Source: Flavobacterium tiangeerense
GTDB taxonomy: Bacteria; Bacteroidota; Bacteroidia; Flavobacteriales; Flavobacteriaceae
Length of the DNA: 64,000 nucleotides
Assembly: GCF_007830355.1 (NCBI RefSeq)
Contig: NZ_VLKO01000012.1
Span: 36,539 to 100,538, forward strand
Direction: 5' to 3'
A program made the position numbers and the translations under genes. Under the pieces are notes generated by a model. It saw only the letters and a list, made by a program, of their open reading frames with translations. It was not told where the DNA came from and made no database searches. This document shows, one piece after another, positions 55,354 to 63,639 of this stretch; position 1 is the stretch's first letter, and each line of letters opens with the position of its first letter.

Positions 55354-56493
55354 TTAGGAAACTAATCCTCTTGAAATCACGATACGTTGAATCTCCGAAG
55401 TTCCTTCGTATATCTGTGTAATCTTAGAATCACGCATCATACGTTCTACATGATATTCAGCTACGTAACCGTTTCCTCCGTGGATTTGAACTGCTTCATT
55501 AGCTACCTCAAGAGCAATTTCTGAAGCATATAATTTTGCCATTGCACCAGAGTGCGCAATATCTTTACCTTCATCTTTTTCACAAGCAGCTTTCATTACT
55601 AATAATTTAGCAGCAGTCACTTTTACGTACATATCCGCTAATTTAAAGGCAATCGCTTGATGATTAAAAATCTCTTTACCAAAAGCTTTTCTTTCTTTTG
55701 AATATTTCAAAGCTATTTCATAAGCTCCTGTAGCAATTCCTAGTGCTTGAGATGCTATACCAATTCTACCTCCATTTAATACGTTCATAGCAAATGCAAA
55801 CCCAAAACCATCCTCACCAATTCTATTTTCTTTAGGAACCTTAACATCTGTAAACATTAAAGAGTGTGTATCACTACCACGAATTCCCATTTTCTTTTCT
55901 TTTGGTCCAATATCAAAACCAGCCCAACCTTTTTCAACAATAAAAGCATTAATACCCTTATGTCCTTTTTCAACATCTGTTTGTGCAATAACTAGGTATG
56001 TAGAAGCCGTACTTCCATTTGTAATCCAGTTTTTAGTACCATTTAATAAATAATGGTCTCCTTTATCAATTGCAGTTGTTTTTTGAGAAGTTGCATCACT
56101 TCCTGCTTCTGGCTCAGACAAACAAAACGCACCAATAACTTCTCCTTTAGCAAGTGGCACTAAGTATTTCATTTTTTGTTCTTCTGAACAATATTTTTCC
56201 ATACCGGCGCAAACCAATGAATTGTTAACAGACATAATAACGGCAGCAGACGCATCTACTTTTGCTATTTCGGTCATTGCCAATACATATGAAATACTAT
56301 CTAAACCTGACCCACCGTACTTAGGATCTACCATCATTCCCATGAAACCCAATTCGGCCATCATCTTCACTTGCTCAGTAGGGAATTTTGAATGTTCATC
56401 ACGCTCAATCACTCCTGGTAATAATTCTGCAACTGCAAAATCTTTAGCAGCCTGCTGAATCATTAAATGCTCTTCGGTTAGATTAAAATCCAT
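55354..56493 (-). CDS. Acyl-CoA dehydrogenase
   Basis: The 379-residue FAD enzyme oxidises acyl-CoA at the alpha-beta bond. Signatures are AFCLSEPEAGSDATS, WITNGSTASTYLV, MGIRGSDTHSL and the C-terminal IHGGNGYVAEYHVERMMRDSKITQIYEGTSEIQR (in parts: IHGGNGYVAEYHVERMMRD, YEGTSEIQR); the catalytic Glu lies in YEGTSE. The length is standard, and short-/branched-chain substrates are likely. A canonical promoter lies upstream (56531-56561). Confidence 0.94.
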   Translation of the reverse strand: MDFNLTEEHLMIQQAAKDFAVAELLPGVIERDEHSKFPTEQVKMMAELGFMGMMVDPKYGGSGLDSISYVLAMTEIAKVDASAAVIMSVNNSLVCAGMEKYCSEEQKMKYLVPLAKGEVIGAFCLSEPEAGSDATSQKTTAIDKGDHYLLNGTKNWITNGSTASTYLVIAQTDVEKGHKGINAFIVEKGWAGFDIGPKEKKMGIRGSDTHSLMFTDVKVPKENRIGEDGFGFAFAMNVLNGGRIGIASQALGIATGAYEIALKYSKERKAFGKEIFNHQAIAFKLADMYVKVTAAKLLVMKAACEKDEGKDIAHSGAMAKLYASEIALEVANEAVQIHGGNGYVAEYHVERMMRDSKITQIYEGTSEIQRIVISRGLVS

Positions 56494-56530
56494 ATTTTTG
56501 TTGTAAATTAATTGTTCTTAAATTTGCCCC

Positions 56531-56561
56531 CAAAAGTAATTATTAAATATCAGATTTCAAA
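56531..56561 (-). promoter_or_regulatory. Promoter of the acyl-CoA dehydrogenase gene
   Basis: On the minus strand TTTG (56561-56558) is followed after exactly 19 bases by TACTTTTG (56538-56531), the Bacteroidetes -33/-7 pair. The ATG is 37 bases further on. Confidence 0.75.
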
Positions 56562-56581
56562 CGATTTCGCAATTTTAGCCA

Positions 56582-57646
56582 ATGTTTAAAGAAAAATACA
56601 ATATTATAGGTGTAATGTCAGGAACGTCGCTAGACGGCATTGATTTGGCACACATTGTTTTTACTACAAAAAACAATACATGGGAATTTGAAATCTTAGA
56701 AACTGAAACTGTTTCATATTCACCAGATTGGTTAAACAAATTAAAAAGTGCCGTTTCTTTCTCTACTGAAAAATTAATTGAACTGAATGAATCTTATACA
56801 CAGTTACTAGGTGAGGTTATCGTAAACTTCATTTTAAAAAACAAGCTCAACTCTATTGATGCCGTTTGTTCCCACGGACATACTATTTTACATCAGCCAG
56901 AGAAGGGTATCACTTTACAAATTGGAAATTTACCACATATAGCATCTATCGTAAACCAAAAAGTAGTTTGTGATTACAGAGTTCAAGATGTAGCACTAGG
57001 GGGCCAAGGCGCACCACTTGTACCTATAGGAGATCGGATTTTATTTAGTGAATATGACTATTGCATGAATTTAGGTGGGTTTTCAAACCTATCATTTGAA
57101 GTAAATCAAGAACGGATAGCTTTTGATATTTGTCCTGTAAACACGGTGTTAAATCACTATTCTAATACGCTAGGATTGGCTTATGATGACAAAGGTGCTA
57201 TTGCAAAAAAAGGTGAATGCCATGCTACATTATTACAAAAATTAAACGCATTAGACTATTACCAAAAAAAACACCCTAAATCACTGGGCTTTGAATTTGT
57301 TAAAGAAATAATTATTCCATTGATAGACCAATATGACTTATCAATTGAAGATAAGCTTAACACCTTTACAAATCATATTGCTATACAAATAGCAAATGCG
57401 TTGCCAAACAAAACTGGAACACTATTTATTACCGGAGGCGGAGCTTACCATAATTTTTTAATTGAAACAATACAAAATGAATTGCAACTGGCTACAATTA
57501 TAATTCCTTCACCTAAAATTATCGAATTCAAAGAGGCACTGATCTTTGGAATACTTGGAATATTGCGATTAGAAAACAAAATCAATGTATTAAAAAGTGT
57601 GACAGGAGCCAAAATGAATCATAGTTCAGGAAAAATTTATGAATAA
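56582..57646 (+). CDS. anmK: Anhydro-N-acetylmuramic acid kinase
   Basis: AnmK phosphorylates and opens 1,6-anhydroMurNAc in peptidoglycan recycling. The 354-residue protein has the ASKHA-fold phosphate loop GVMSGTSLDGIDL (about 10-22), then CSHGHTILHQ, GGQGAPLVPIGD, NLGGFSNLSF and the C-terminal LFITGGGAYHNFLIE. It complements Mpl (16008-17417) in muropeptide recycling. Divergent from the acyl-CoA dehydrogenase gene. Confidence 0.95.
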   Translation: MFKEKYNIIGVMSGTSLDGIDLAHIVFTTKNNTWEFEILETETVSYSPDWLNKLKSAVSFSTEKLIELNESYTQLLGEVIVNFILKNKLNSIDAVCSHGHTILHQPEKGITLQIGNLPHIASIVNQKVVCDYRVQDVALGGQGAPLVPIGDRILFSEYDYCMNLGGFSNLSFEVNQERIAFDICPVNTVLNHYSNTLGLAYDDKGAIAKKGECHATLLQKLNALDYYQKKHPKSLGFEFVKEIIIPLIDQYDLSIEDKLNTFTNHIAIQIANALPNKTGTLFITGGGAYHNFLIETIQNELQLATIIIPSPKIIEFKEALIFGILGILRLENKINVLKSVTGAKMNHSSGKIYE

Positions 57647-57742
57647 ATAAATATTTTTCATTAATTTTAAGACAAATCAGGCTAGAAATCATAATTTTAA
57701 AAAGACATTATTCTCAATACCATTACAATCCTTTTTTTGAGC

Positions 57743-57750
57743 TATATTTG
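57743..57750 (+). promoter_or_regulatory. Putative -7 box TATATTTG
   Basis: A perfect TAnnTTTG match, 42 bases before the ATG at 57793. It makes an earlier start at 57748 unlikely, because that codon overlaps the box. Confidence 0.6.
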
Positions 57751-57792
57751 CAGACTGTTTTAAATCCATTTTTTTTAATTAAATACCACATT

Positions 57793-58377
57793 ATGAAAAA
57801 AGTACTGATAGTATTCGCCTTAATGAGTGCACTACAATTTAATACCGTAAATGCACAAAAAAACTTTACTGTTAACGGAGTTAATATTCCTAGAACAATT
57901 GAATTTAAAGGAGTAAATCTTACCCTTAATGGAGTAGGACAACGCTCTAAATTTTTTACTGACTTATACATTCAAGCTTTATACTTGACAAAGTTTAATC
58001 AAGATGCTAAACAGATTCTTGAAAGCGGTAATGAAATGGCTGTTGCACTTCACATCACGTCTGGATTGATCACTTCAAAAAAACTATCTAAAGCGCTTGC
58101 AAAAGGGATGGAAAAATCTGTAGGAGAATCAGGAGCTCTAAAATTTGCCAAAGAACTTCAAGAACTCGAAGACTTATTAAGCACAGAAGAAACTAAATCT
58201 GGTGATGTTTTTGAGTTGACCTTTAACCCACAAGACGAGTCATTGTGGATTACAAAAAACAAAATCTACAGAGGTAAAATTAAAGGTGTTGAATTCAAAA
58301 AAGCATTCTACGGAATTTGGCTATCTGAAAACCCAGTTGACAAAACATTGAAAGAAGATTTATTAGGAAAAGAATAA
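57793..58377 (+). CDS. Secreted chalcone-isomerase-like protein
   Basis: The ATG at 57793 gives 194 residues with a signal peptide (VLIVFALMSALQFNTVNAQ). The mature part matches the chalcone isomerase-like fold: LTLNGVGQRSKFFTDLYIQALYL, written here as LNGVGQRSKFFTDLYIQ, then a K-rich helix and FDLTFNPQ-type strand (FELTFNPQDESLWITK) and VEFKKAFYGIWLSENPVD. Bacterial members are not enzymes of flavonoid synthesis; some may bind fatty acids. Secreted or periplasmic. Function unknown. Confidence 0.83.
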   Translation: MKKVLIVFALMSALQFNTVNAQKNFTVNGVNIPRTIEFKGVNLTLNGVGQRSKFFTDLYIQALYLTKFNQDAKQILESGNEMAVALHITSGLITSKKLSKALAKGMEKSVGESGALKFAKELQELEDLLSTEETKSGDVFELTFNPQDESLWITKNKIYRGKIKGVEFKKAFYGIWLSENPVDKTLKEDLLGKE

Positions 58378-58438
58378 CTAAAAAAAATCTTTATTCTTTT
58401 TTTTTTGCAGAATAAACATTTAGCAAAATTGCTTTTTT

Positions 58439-58446
58439 TATATTTG
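58439..58446 (+). promoter_or_regulatory. Putative -7 box TATATTTG of the Glu/Leu dehydrogenase gene
   Basis: A perfect TAnnTTTG match 23 bases before the ATG. No -33 TTG at the usual distance is apparent. Confidence 0.55.
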
Positions 58447-58469
58447 CAAATATAAACATATCACAACAA

Positions 58470-59696
58470 ATGAAAGATTTATTAAAGAAATTCGAAAATA
58501 AAGAGCCTGAAATTGTTTTTAACTGGAAAGATCCTGAAACCGAAGCCGAAGGCTGGACTGTAATCAATTCTCTTCGCGGAGGTGCTGCCGGTGGTGGTAC
58601 AAGAATGAGAAAAGGCCTTGACATGAACGAGGTTTTATCACTTGCCAAAACAATGGAAGTTAAATTTTCGGTTTCTGGACCCGCTATTGGTGGAGCAAAA
58701 TCTGGAATAAATTTTGACCCAAATGACCCAAGAAAAAAAGGAGTATTGCAACGCTGGTACAAAGCCGTTTCTCCTTTATTGAAAAGTTATTACGGTACAG
58801 GTGGCGATTTGAATGTAGATGAAATTCACGAAGTTATTCCTATGACTGAGGAATGTGGCGTTTGGCACCCGCAAGAAGGCGTGTTCAACGGTCATTTCAA
58901 ACCTACTGAAGCTGATAAAATTAACAGAATAGGTCAGTTGCGTCAAGGTGTTGTAAAAGTAATTGAGAACCCAAAATTCTCTCCAGATGTTTCTAAAAAA
59001 TATACTGTTGCTGATATGATTACTGGTTACGGTGTAGCCGAAGCCGTTCGTAACTTTTATGCCATTTATGGCGGTGATGTAAAAGGAAAAAAAGCTATCG
59101 TTCAAGGTTTTGGTAACGTGGGTTCTGCAGCTGCTTTTTATTTAGCAGAAATGGGCGCCAAAGTAATTGGTATTATTGATAGAGATGGTGGATTGATCAA
59201 TGAAGAAGGATTCTCTTTTGAAGAAATAAGAGCCTTGTTTTTAGCCAAAGACGGAAATAAACTGGTTGCCGAAAACATGATTCCTTTTGAAGAAATCAAC
59301 CAAAAGATTTGGACAATTGGTGCTGAGATATTCACTCCATGCGCTGCATCAAGATTGGTAACGCAATCTCAAATTGACAGTTTAATTACTCATGGTCTTG
59401 AAGTAATTTCATGTGGTGCCAATGTACCTTTTGCTGATAAAGAAATATTTTTTGGTCCAATTATGGAAGATGTAGATCACAAAGTGAGCTTAATTCCTGA
59501 CTTTATTTCTAATTGCGGTATGGCACGTGTATTTGCTTATTTCATGGAAAAGAAAGTACAAATGACTGATGAAGCTATATTTCAAGACACTTCTGAAATT
59601 ATCAAAACGGCTATCGAGAAAGCATACGCAATCAACCCTAGCAAAACAAACATTAGCGCAACTGCATTTGAAATTGCACTAAAACAGCTTACTTAA
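58470..59696 (+). CDS. Glu/Leu/Phe/Val dehydrogenase family protein
   Basis: The 408-residue protein is an amino acid dehydrogenase. The substrate domain has RGGAAGGGTRMRKGLDMNEV, here RGGAAGGGTRM and GLDMNEVLSLAKTM, and VSGPAIGGAKSGINFDP with the binding lysine. The coenzyme domain has VQGFGNVGSAAAFYLAE and GIIDRDGG. The Asp after the second strand suggests NAD. Glu versus branched-chain specificity cannot be read with confidence. A terminator follows at 59724-59764. Confidence 0.9.
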   Translation: MKDLLKKFENKEPEIVFNWKDPETEAEGWTVINSLRGGAAGGGTRMRKGLDMNEVLSLAKTMEVKFSVSGPAIGGAKSGINFDPNDPRKKGVLQRWYKAVSPLLKSYYGTGGDLNVDEIHEVIPMTEECGVWHPQEGVFNGHFKPTEADKINRIGQLRQGVVKVIENPKFSPDVSKKYTVADMITGYGVAEAVRNFYAIYGGDVKGKKAIVQGFGNVGSAAAFYLAEMGAKVIGIIDRDGGLINEEGFSFEEIRALFLAKDGNKLVAENMIPFEEINQKIWTIGAEIFTPCAASRLVTQSQIDSLITHGLEVISCGANVPFADKEIFFGPIMEDVDHKVSLIPDFISNCGMARVFAYFMEKKVQMTDEAIFQDTSEIIKTAIEKAYAINPSKTNISATAFEIALKQLT

Positions 59697-59723
59697 TACA
59701 AGCAATCATAATTACACTTATAT

Positions 59724-59764
59724 AAATGGGAATTAGTAGTCATAAAAGCTACTAATTCCCATTT
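59724..59764 (+). terminator. Terminator of the Glu/Leu dehydrogenase gene
   Basis: AAATGGGAATTAGTAG / CTACTAATTCCCATTT is a perfect 16-bp stem followed by a T-rich tract. Confidence 0.88.
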
Positions 59765-59871
59765 TACTTTTAAAAAGCTCCAATTTATATTTGAGCACTC
59801 GCTTTTTACTCTTGACAATTTTTAGTACTTTTCAACGTTTTTAATCATACACTTTTACAAATAAAACAAAA

Positions 59872-60771
59872 ATGAGTTCCACCATTTCATCTAATCAAAA
59901 GAAATCTTTAATCATCACTACTCTTTTGTATGCGACAATGTTGTTGATTTTATTTTTTATCCGATTTTGGCCTCCTGCAAATGCAGATGAACTTGCCGGC
60001 GGTGGCGGCGGTGGCGGAGTTACAGTCAATTTTGGAGATAGTGATCTTGGGTCTGGTGCTGATTATCAAAGTGAAGTACTAGAGGCAACCAACCAATCTA
60101 AGCAAACTCCAGTAAATACTACACCTGACGAAGCAATATTGTCACAAGAAAACAGTACTGACGAAAGCGTTGTTATTCCTACCAAAGAAAAAACAAAGAA
60201 ACCCACAGTTGTAGTAAAAGAAGAAACAAAACCAGTAGTTGTAAAACCAAAAGTTTCGAATACTACGAATGATGCTTTGTCGAGTATTCTTAAAGGTTCA
60301 AACAAAGGAGGCGATGGTGATGACAAAACAGCCGGAAACAAAGGAAAAGCAAACGGAAGCTTAAACTCTGGAGAATATTATGGCTCTGGTGGTTCTGGTG
60401 GTGGAACAGGCGGAGGAAACGGAACTGGAACTGGTATAGGAACTGGGAGTGGCTATGGTTCTGGAAGTGGAGGCGGATCCGGAAGTGGTTCTGGCGGTGG
60501 CGTTGGCTATTCACTAGGAAATAGAAAAGCGGTTTCTAAACCCGCTCCTAAATACACCTGTAACGAGCAAGGAAAAGTAGTTGTTGAAGTAGCCGTTGAC
60601 CGCAACGGTAGAACAATGAGTGCACTTGCTGGTGTAAAAGGAACTACAAATACGGCAAAATGCTTGCTAGATCAAGCTAGAATTGCTGCCATGAACACTA
60701 AGTGGGACGCAAGCAGTGATGCACCAGAAAAACAAGTAGGAAAGATTGTTTATAATTTCAATTTGAATTAG
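59872..60771 (+). CDS. TonB-like energy transducer with glycine-rich linker
   Basis: The 299-residue protein has a cytoplasmic N-terminus of about 10 residues, one membrane anchor (SLIITTLLYATMLLILFFI) and then a glycine cluster (GGGGGGGV). A periplasmic Lys/Val/Pro-rich stretch follows (KPTVVVKEETKPVVVKPK). A long Gly/Ser linker (about 163-217) follows, and then a C-terminal domain of about 80 residues with the TonB_C-like pattern (EQGKVVVEVAVDRNGRTMSA, written as GKVVVEVAVDRNG). In TonB the linker is usually Pro-rich. It faces exbD-exbB in convergent orientation and may complete that system. Confidence 0.77.
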   Translation: MSSTISSNQKKSLIITTLLYATMLLILFFIRFWPPANADELAGGGGGGGVTVNFGDSDLGSGADYQSEVLEATNQSKQTPVNTTPDEAILSQENSTDESVVIPTKEKTKKPTVVVKEETKPVVVKPKVSNTTNDALSSILKGSNKGGDGDDKTAGNKGKANGSLNSGEYYGSGGSGGGTGGGNGTGTGIGTGSGYGSGSGGGSGSGSGGGVGYSLGNRKAVSKPAPKYTCNEQGKVVVEVAVDRNGRTMSALAGVKGTTNTAKCLLDQARIAAMNTKWDASSDAPEKQVGKIVYNFNLN

Positions 60772-60828
60772 TGGGTTTGTTTACACCACAATACATTTTA
60801 AAAATATGCTTCAAATCTACGTTGGGCC

Positions 60829-60941
60829 GCGTGAGGGATAGCAGCAAGTACCGAAGTACTGCGAATAGCCCGACCAGAATAAAAAAAGGGGCCAATCACT
60901 ATAAAGTTGATTAGCCCCTTTTATTTATTCTGGTCACGCCC
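60829..60941 (+). repeat. Intergenic structured repeat, family B, copy 3
   Basis: The element starts GCGTGAGGGATAGCAG, has a hairpin (AGTAC / GTACT), then ATAGCCCGACC, a long hairpin (60872-60935) and ACGCCCAAAAATA. The ends are nearly identical to copy 2 at 36939-37028, but the second hairpin is much longer here and doubles as a terminator. Confidence 0.68.
60872..60935. terminator. Long hairpin terminator between tonB-like and exbD genes
   Basis: GACCAGAATAAA pairs with TTTATTCTGGTC and inside it AAAAGGGGC / GCCCCTTTT with a further AATCA/TGATT segment. The stem is flanked by A and T runs on both strands, so it can end transcription from either side. It is part of the family-B repeat. Confidence 0.8.
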
Positions 60942-60971
60942 AAAAATAGCAACTTTTAAAAACTTATATTC

Positions 60972-61367
60972 TTATTTAGGACTGGTAGCAATCACAAATT
61001 TCAGATTGTTCCTCACTCCTATTTGCAAGACATCGACTAAATCTTGTACTTGTAAGTTAAATGGAATCCTAACAATAACGGTTTGATCTTTTGCCGAACC
61101 CATTTTCGACATTAGTGTAGTCTCGAGTTCTTCAAATGAAACAGGCTCTTTGTCAATGTAGAATTTTTTATCCTCAGTGACTGATAAACTGATGTATTGC
61201 TTGTTTGTTTTTTCATTTGATTGTGCCTTTGGCAAGGTCATCTTGATTACATTTGGATTAGCAAGTGTTGAAATAATCAAGAAAAACAGCAGTAAAAAAA
61301 ACATAATGTCGCTTAACGAAGAAGTCGCGACCTCGGCATGGAATCTTCTTTTTCTTTTTATAGACAT
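60972..61367 (-). CDS. ExbD/TolR-type biopolymer transport protein
   Basis: The 131-residue protein has one membrane helix with the invariant acid in LSDIMFFLLLFFLIIST (Asp about 20), preceded by the basic KRKRRFHAEV. The periplasmic domain contains ISLSVTEDKKFYIDKEPV and FVIATSPK. ExbD with ExbB uses the proton gradient to power TonB-dependent transporters such as the SusC-type protein at 5213. It starts 1 base after the exbB stop. Confidence 0.92.
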   Translation of the reverse strand: MSIKRKRRFHAEVATSSLSDIMFFLLLFFLIISTLANPNVIKMTLPKAQSNEKTNKQYISLSVTEDKKFYIDKEPVSFEELETTLMSKMGSAKDQTVIVRIPFNLQVQDLVDVLQIGVRNNLKFVIATSPK

Positions 61368-61368
61368 G

Positions 61369-62064
61369 TTATGATCTTTGAATAATATTTACAAACTCAA
61401 GAACTTGTTTTTGGATTTTTAATGCAAAATTATCAATTTTTCCGTTCAACAAGTGGTATCCACTGTAAGCAACAATCCCTACTATTAAACCCGCTCCACT
61501 ACTAATCATTTTTTCGTACAATCCGCCAGAAATGTTTCCGATACTAATATTCTCAGTTACTGATATACTGTAAAATATTTTAATAACTCCAGAAATTGTC
61601 CCAATAAAACCTAATGTAGGCGCGATACCCGCAATAAGTCCCAAATGGCTTAAGTGTTTTTCCATTTCGCCAATTTCAATATCGGCTGCACGATCCATAT
61701 TCGATTCGATTTCACTAATTGGCCTACCAATAACAAGAATACCTTCTTTAATTATATTTCCTGATGCGGTACTGTTGCGCTCAGCAATAGATCTAGCCAA
61801 GTCTAAATTGCCAGAATTTAACTGATCCCTTACATCACGAAGCAACAAGCTATCTACCTTTGAAGCTTTACTGATATATAAATAGCGTTCTACAATGAGA
61901 TAAAAGGTATAAAACAATAAAATTCCAATAGGAATTAGCCATATTCCTCCTTTTAATAAAAATCCTAAAGTAGAAACCTCAGTGTTAGGAGCAATTTTTT
62001 CAATAACTACATTTGATGCAGCATTAGTAAGGGTGTCCGCTTGTAATTGTATAAAACTAAACAT
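61369..62064 (-). CDS. ExbB/TolQ/MotA-type proton channel protein
   Basis: The 231-residue protein has three membrane helices: GGIWLIPIGILLFYTFYLIVERYLYI (in parts: GIWLIPIGILLFYTFYLIV), LGLIAGIAPTLGFIGTISGV and SSGAGLIVGIVAYSGYHLL. IAPTLGFIGTISGVI is the family core. An N-terminal periplasmic stretch of about 30 residues precedes the first helix. It forms the proton-channel ring with ExbD, coded just downstream. Confidence 0.92.
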   Translation of the reverse strand: MFSFIQLQADTLTNAASNVVIEKIAPNTEVSTLGFLLKGGIWLIPIGILLFYTFYLIVERYLYISKASKVDSLLLRDVRDQLNSGNLDLARSIAERNSTASGNIIKEGILVIGRPISEIESNMDRAADIEIGEMEKHLSHLGLIAGIAPTLGFIGTISGVIKIFYSISVTENISIGNISGGLYEKMISSGAGLIVGIVAYSGYHLLNGKIDNFALKIQKQVLEFVNIIQRS

Positions 62065-62192
62065 ATAATATTATTGTATTTTAATCATTAATTCTAAAAT
62101 TTATTTCAATTTTGCAATAAAGATACTTTTCGATGTAATATTAAACTAAAAAAATTGAAAAATATTTTAAACAATCCCTATTTACCATCAAA

Positions 62193-63413
62193 ATGAATTA
62201 TCAAGACACTATAAACTGGATGTTTAATCAACTCCCAATGTACCAACTTCAGGGAGCACAAGCTTACAAGAAAGATTTAACTAATGCTCATAAACTTGCT
62301 ACACACCTTAATCATCCAGAGAAGCAGTTGAAATGCATTCATGTGGCAGGAACCAATGGCAAAGGATCAACATCACACATGCTAGCATCGGTTTTACAAG
62401 AAGCGGGATATAAAGTAGGTTTGTACACGTCTCCACATTTAAAAGATTTTAGAGAACGTATTAAAATAAACGGGATCGAAATATCTGAAAAATTTGTTGA
62501 AGATTTCATAACGGAGCATCAGCTTTTTTTTGAAGCAAATGACATGAGTTTTTTCGAAATGACCGTAGGATTAGCATTTGATTATTTTACTACTTCAAAA
62601 GTTGATATTGCTATTATTGAAGTAGGAATGGGCGGAAGACTAGATGCAACCAATATTATCACCCCATTAGTTTCGGTTGTGACCAATATAGGACTGGATC
62701 ACACCCAGTTTTTAGGAAATACACTTGATGCAATTGCTTTTGAGAAAGCAGGAATTATCAAACCCAATGTTCCCGTGATTATTGGAGAATACACCTCTGA
62801 AACAAAACCCGTTTTTATAACTAAAGCCAAAGAAGGCAATTCGGAGATTTATTTTGCCTCTGATTTAATTTCAGAAAGCTATGCTTCAGACTTGATTGGC
62901 GATTATCAAATGCACAATAAAAAGACGGTATTACAAACTATACAGGTTTTGAATAAGCAAACTGAATTTGAAATCACCACTCAAAATACGCAAGCTGGTT
63001 TGTTACATGTGGTAAAAAACACAGGACTTCAAGGCAGGTGGCAGCAAATACATACGGCTCCAAAGGTAATTTGCGATACAGCTCATAATAAAAACGGGCT
63101 TGAAATCGTATTAAAGCAAATTCAAAACGAGAAATTTGATACGTTACACTTTGTTCTAGGAGTCGTAAATGATAAAGATTTAGAAGAAATTTTGCCTTTG
63201 TTTCCAAAAATTGCAAAATATTATTTTTGTAAGCCCAATATTCCTCGTGGACTAGACGCTTCAAACTTACAACAAAAAGCCGAGTTATTTGCACTTCAAG
63301 GCGAAGTATACAATTCTGTCTCAGAAGCTTATCAAAAAGCCTTGCAAAATGCAGTAGAGACCGACTTCATTTACTTAGGTGGGAGTACCTTTGTAGTTGC
63401 AGAAATTTTGTAA
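62193..63413 (+). CDS. folC: Folylpolyglutamate synthase / dihydrofolate synthase
   Basis: FolC adds glutamate to dihydropteroate and to folates in the cytoplasm. The 406-residue protein has Mur-ligase-like motifs HVAGTNGKGSTSHMLASVL (P-loop), YTSPHLKDFRERI, IIEVGMGGRLDATNII and TNIGLDHTQFLG, with a C-terminal VICDTAHNKNG. Length is standard. It is divergent from exbB with a 128-bp gap. Confidence 0.95.
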   Translation: MNYQDTINWMFNQLPMYQLQGAQAYKKDLTNAHKLATHLNHPEKQLKCIHVAGTNGKGSTSHMLASVLQEAGYKVGLYTSPHLKDFRERIKINGIEISEKFVEDFITEHQLFFEANDMSFFEMTVGLAFDYFTTSKVDIAIIEVGMGGRLDATNIITPLVSVVTNIGLDHTQFLGNTLDAIAFEKAGIIKPNVPVIIGEYTSETKPVFITKAKEGNSEIYFASDLISESYASDLIGDYQMHNKKTVLQTIQVLNKQTEFEITTQNTQAGLLHVVKNTGLQGRWQQIHTAPKVICDTAHNKNGLEIVLKQIQNEKFDTLHFVLGVVNDKDLEEILPLFPKIAKYYFCKPNIPRGLDASNLQQKAELFALQGEVYNSVSEAYQKALQNAVETDFIYLGGSTFVVAEIL

Positions 63414-63431
63414 TTTTTTTTTGTTTTTTAG

Positions 63432-63461
63432 TTGCAAATCCAAAAAACAGTCTTATATTTG
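63432..63461 (+). promoter_or_regulatory. Promoter of tRNA-Val
   Basis: TTG (63432-63434), a 19-base spacer, then TATATTTG (63454-63461) is a textbook Bacteroidetes promoter. The tRNA begins 39 bases after the box. Confidence 0.78.
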
Positions 63462-63500
63462 CTCTCGCAATAAGGAAATGAAAATTATCGAATTGCATTA

Positions 63501-63575
63501 GGGCGATTAGCTCAGCTGGTTCAGAGCACCTCGTTTACACCGAGGGGGTCGGGGGTTCGAACCCCTCATCGCCCA
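63501..63575 (+). tRNA. tRNA-Val (anticodon TAC)
   Basis: The cloverleaf is complete: acceptor GGGCGAT / ATCGCCC, D arm with AGCTCAGCTGGTT, anticodon stem CCTCG / CGAGG with loop TTTACAC (anticodon TAC at 63536-63538) and T arm GGGGG-TTCGAAC-CCC. Discriminator is A and CCA is not encoded. It reads GUA and other valine codons. A terminator follows. Confidence 0.96.
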
Positions 63576-63576
63576 C

Positions 63577-63609
63577 AAAACTTCTCAAGAAATTGAGAAG
63601 TTTTTTTTT
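63577..63609 (+). terminator. Terminator of tRNA-Val
   Basis: AAAACTTCTCAA / TTGAGAAGTTTT with a GAAA loop and a T run begins 2 bases after the tRNA. Confidence 0.9.
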
Positions 63610-63639
63610 GCACAAAAGCCAACAGCTTTTTATAAAATA

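Noticed and set aside
57723..57971. Minus-strand open frame opposite the chalcone-isomerase-like gene
   Set aside because: It overlaps a gene with a clear signal peptide and promoter, and its product shows no recognisable features.
60361..60520. Simple-sequence repeat or frameshift hotspot in the TonB-like gene
   Set aside because: The Gly/Ser codons vary and the frame is intact through to a TonB_C-like end, so it is coding linker rather than a microsatellite.
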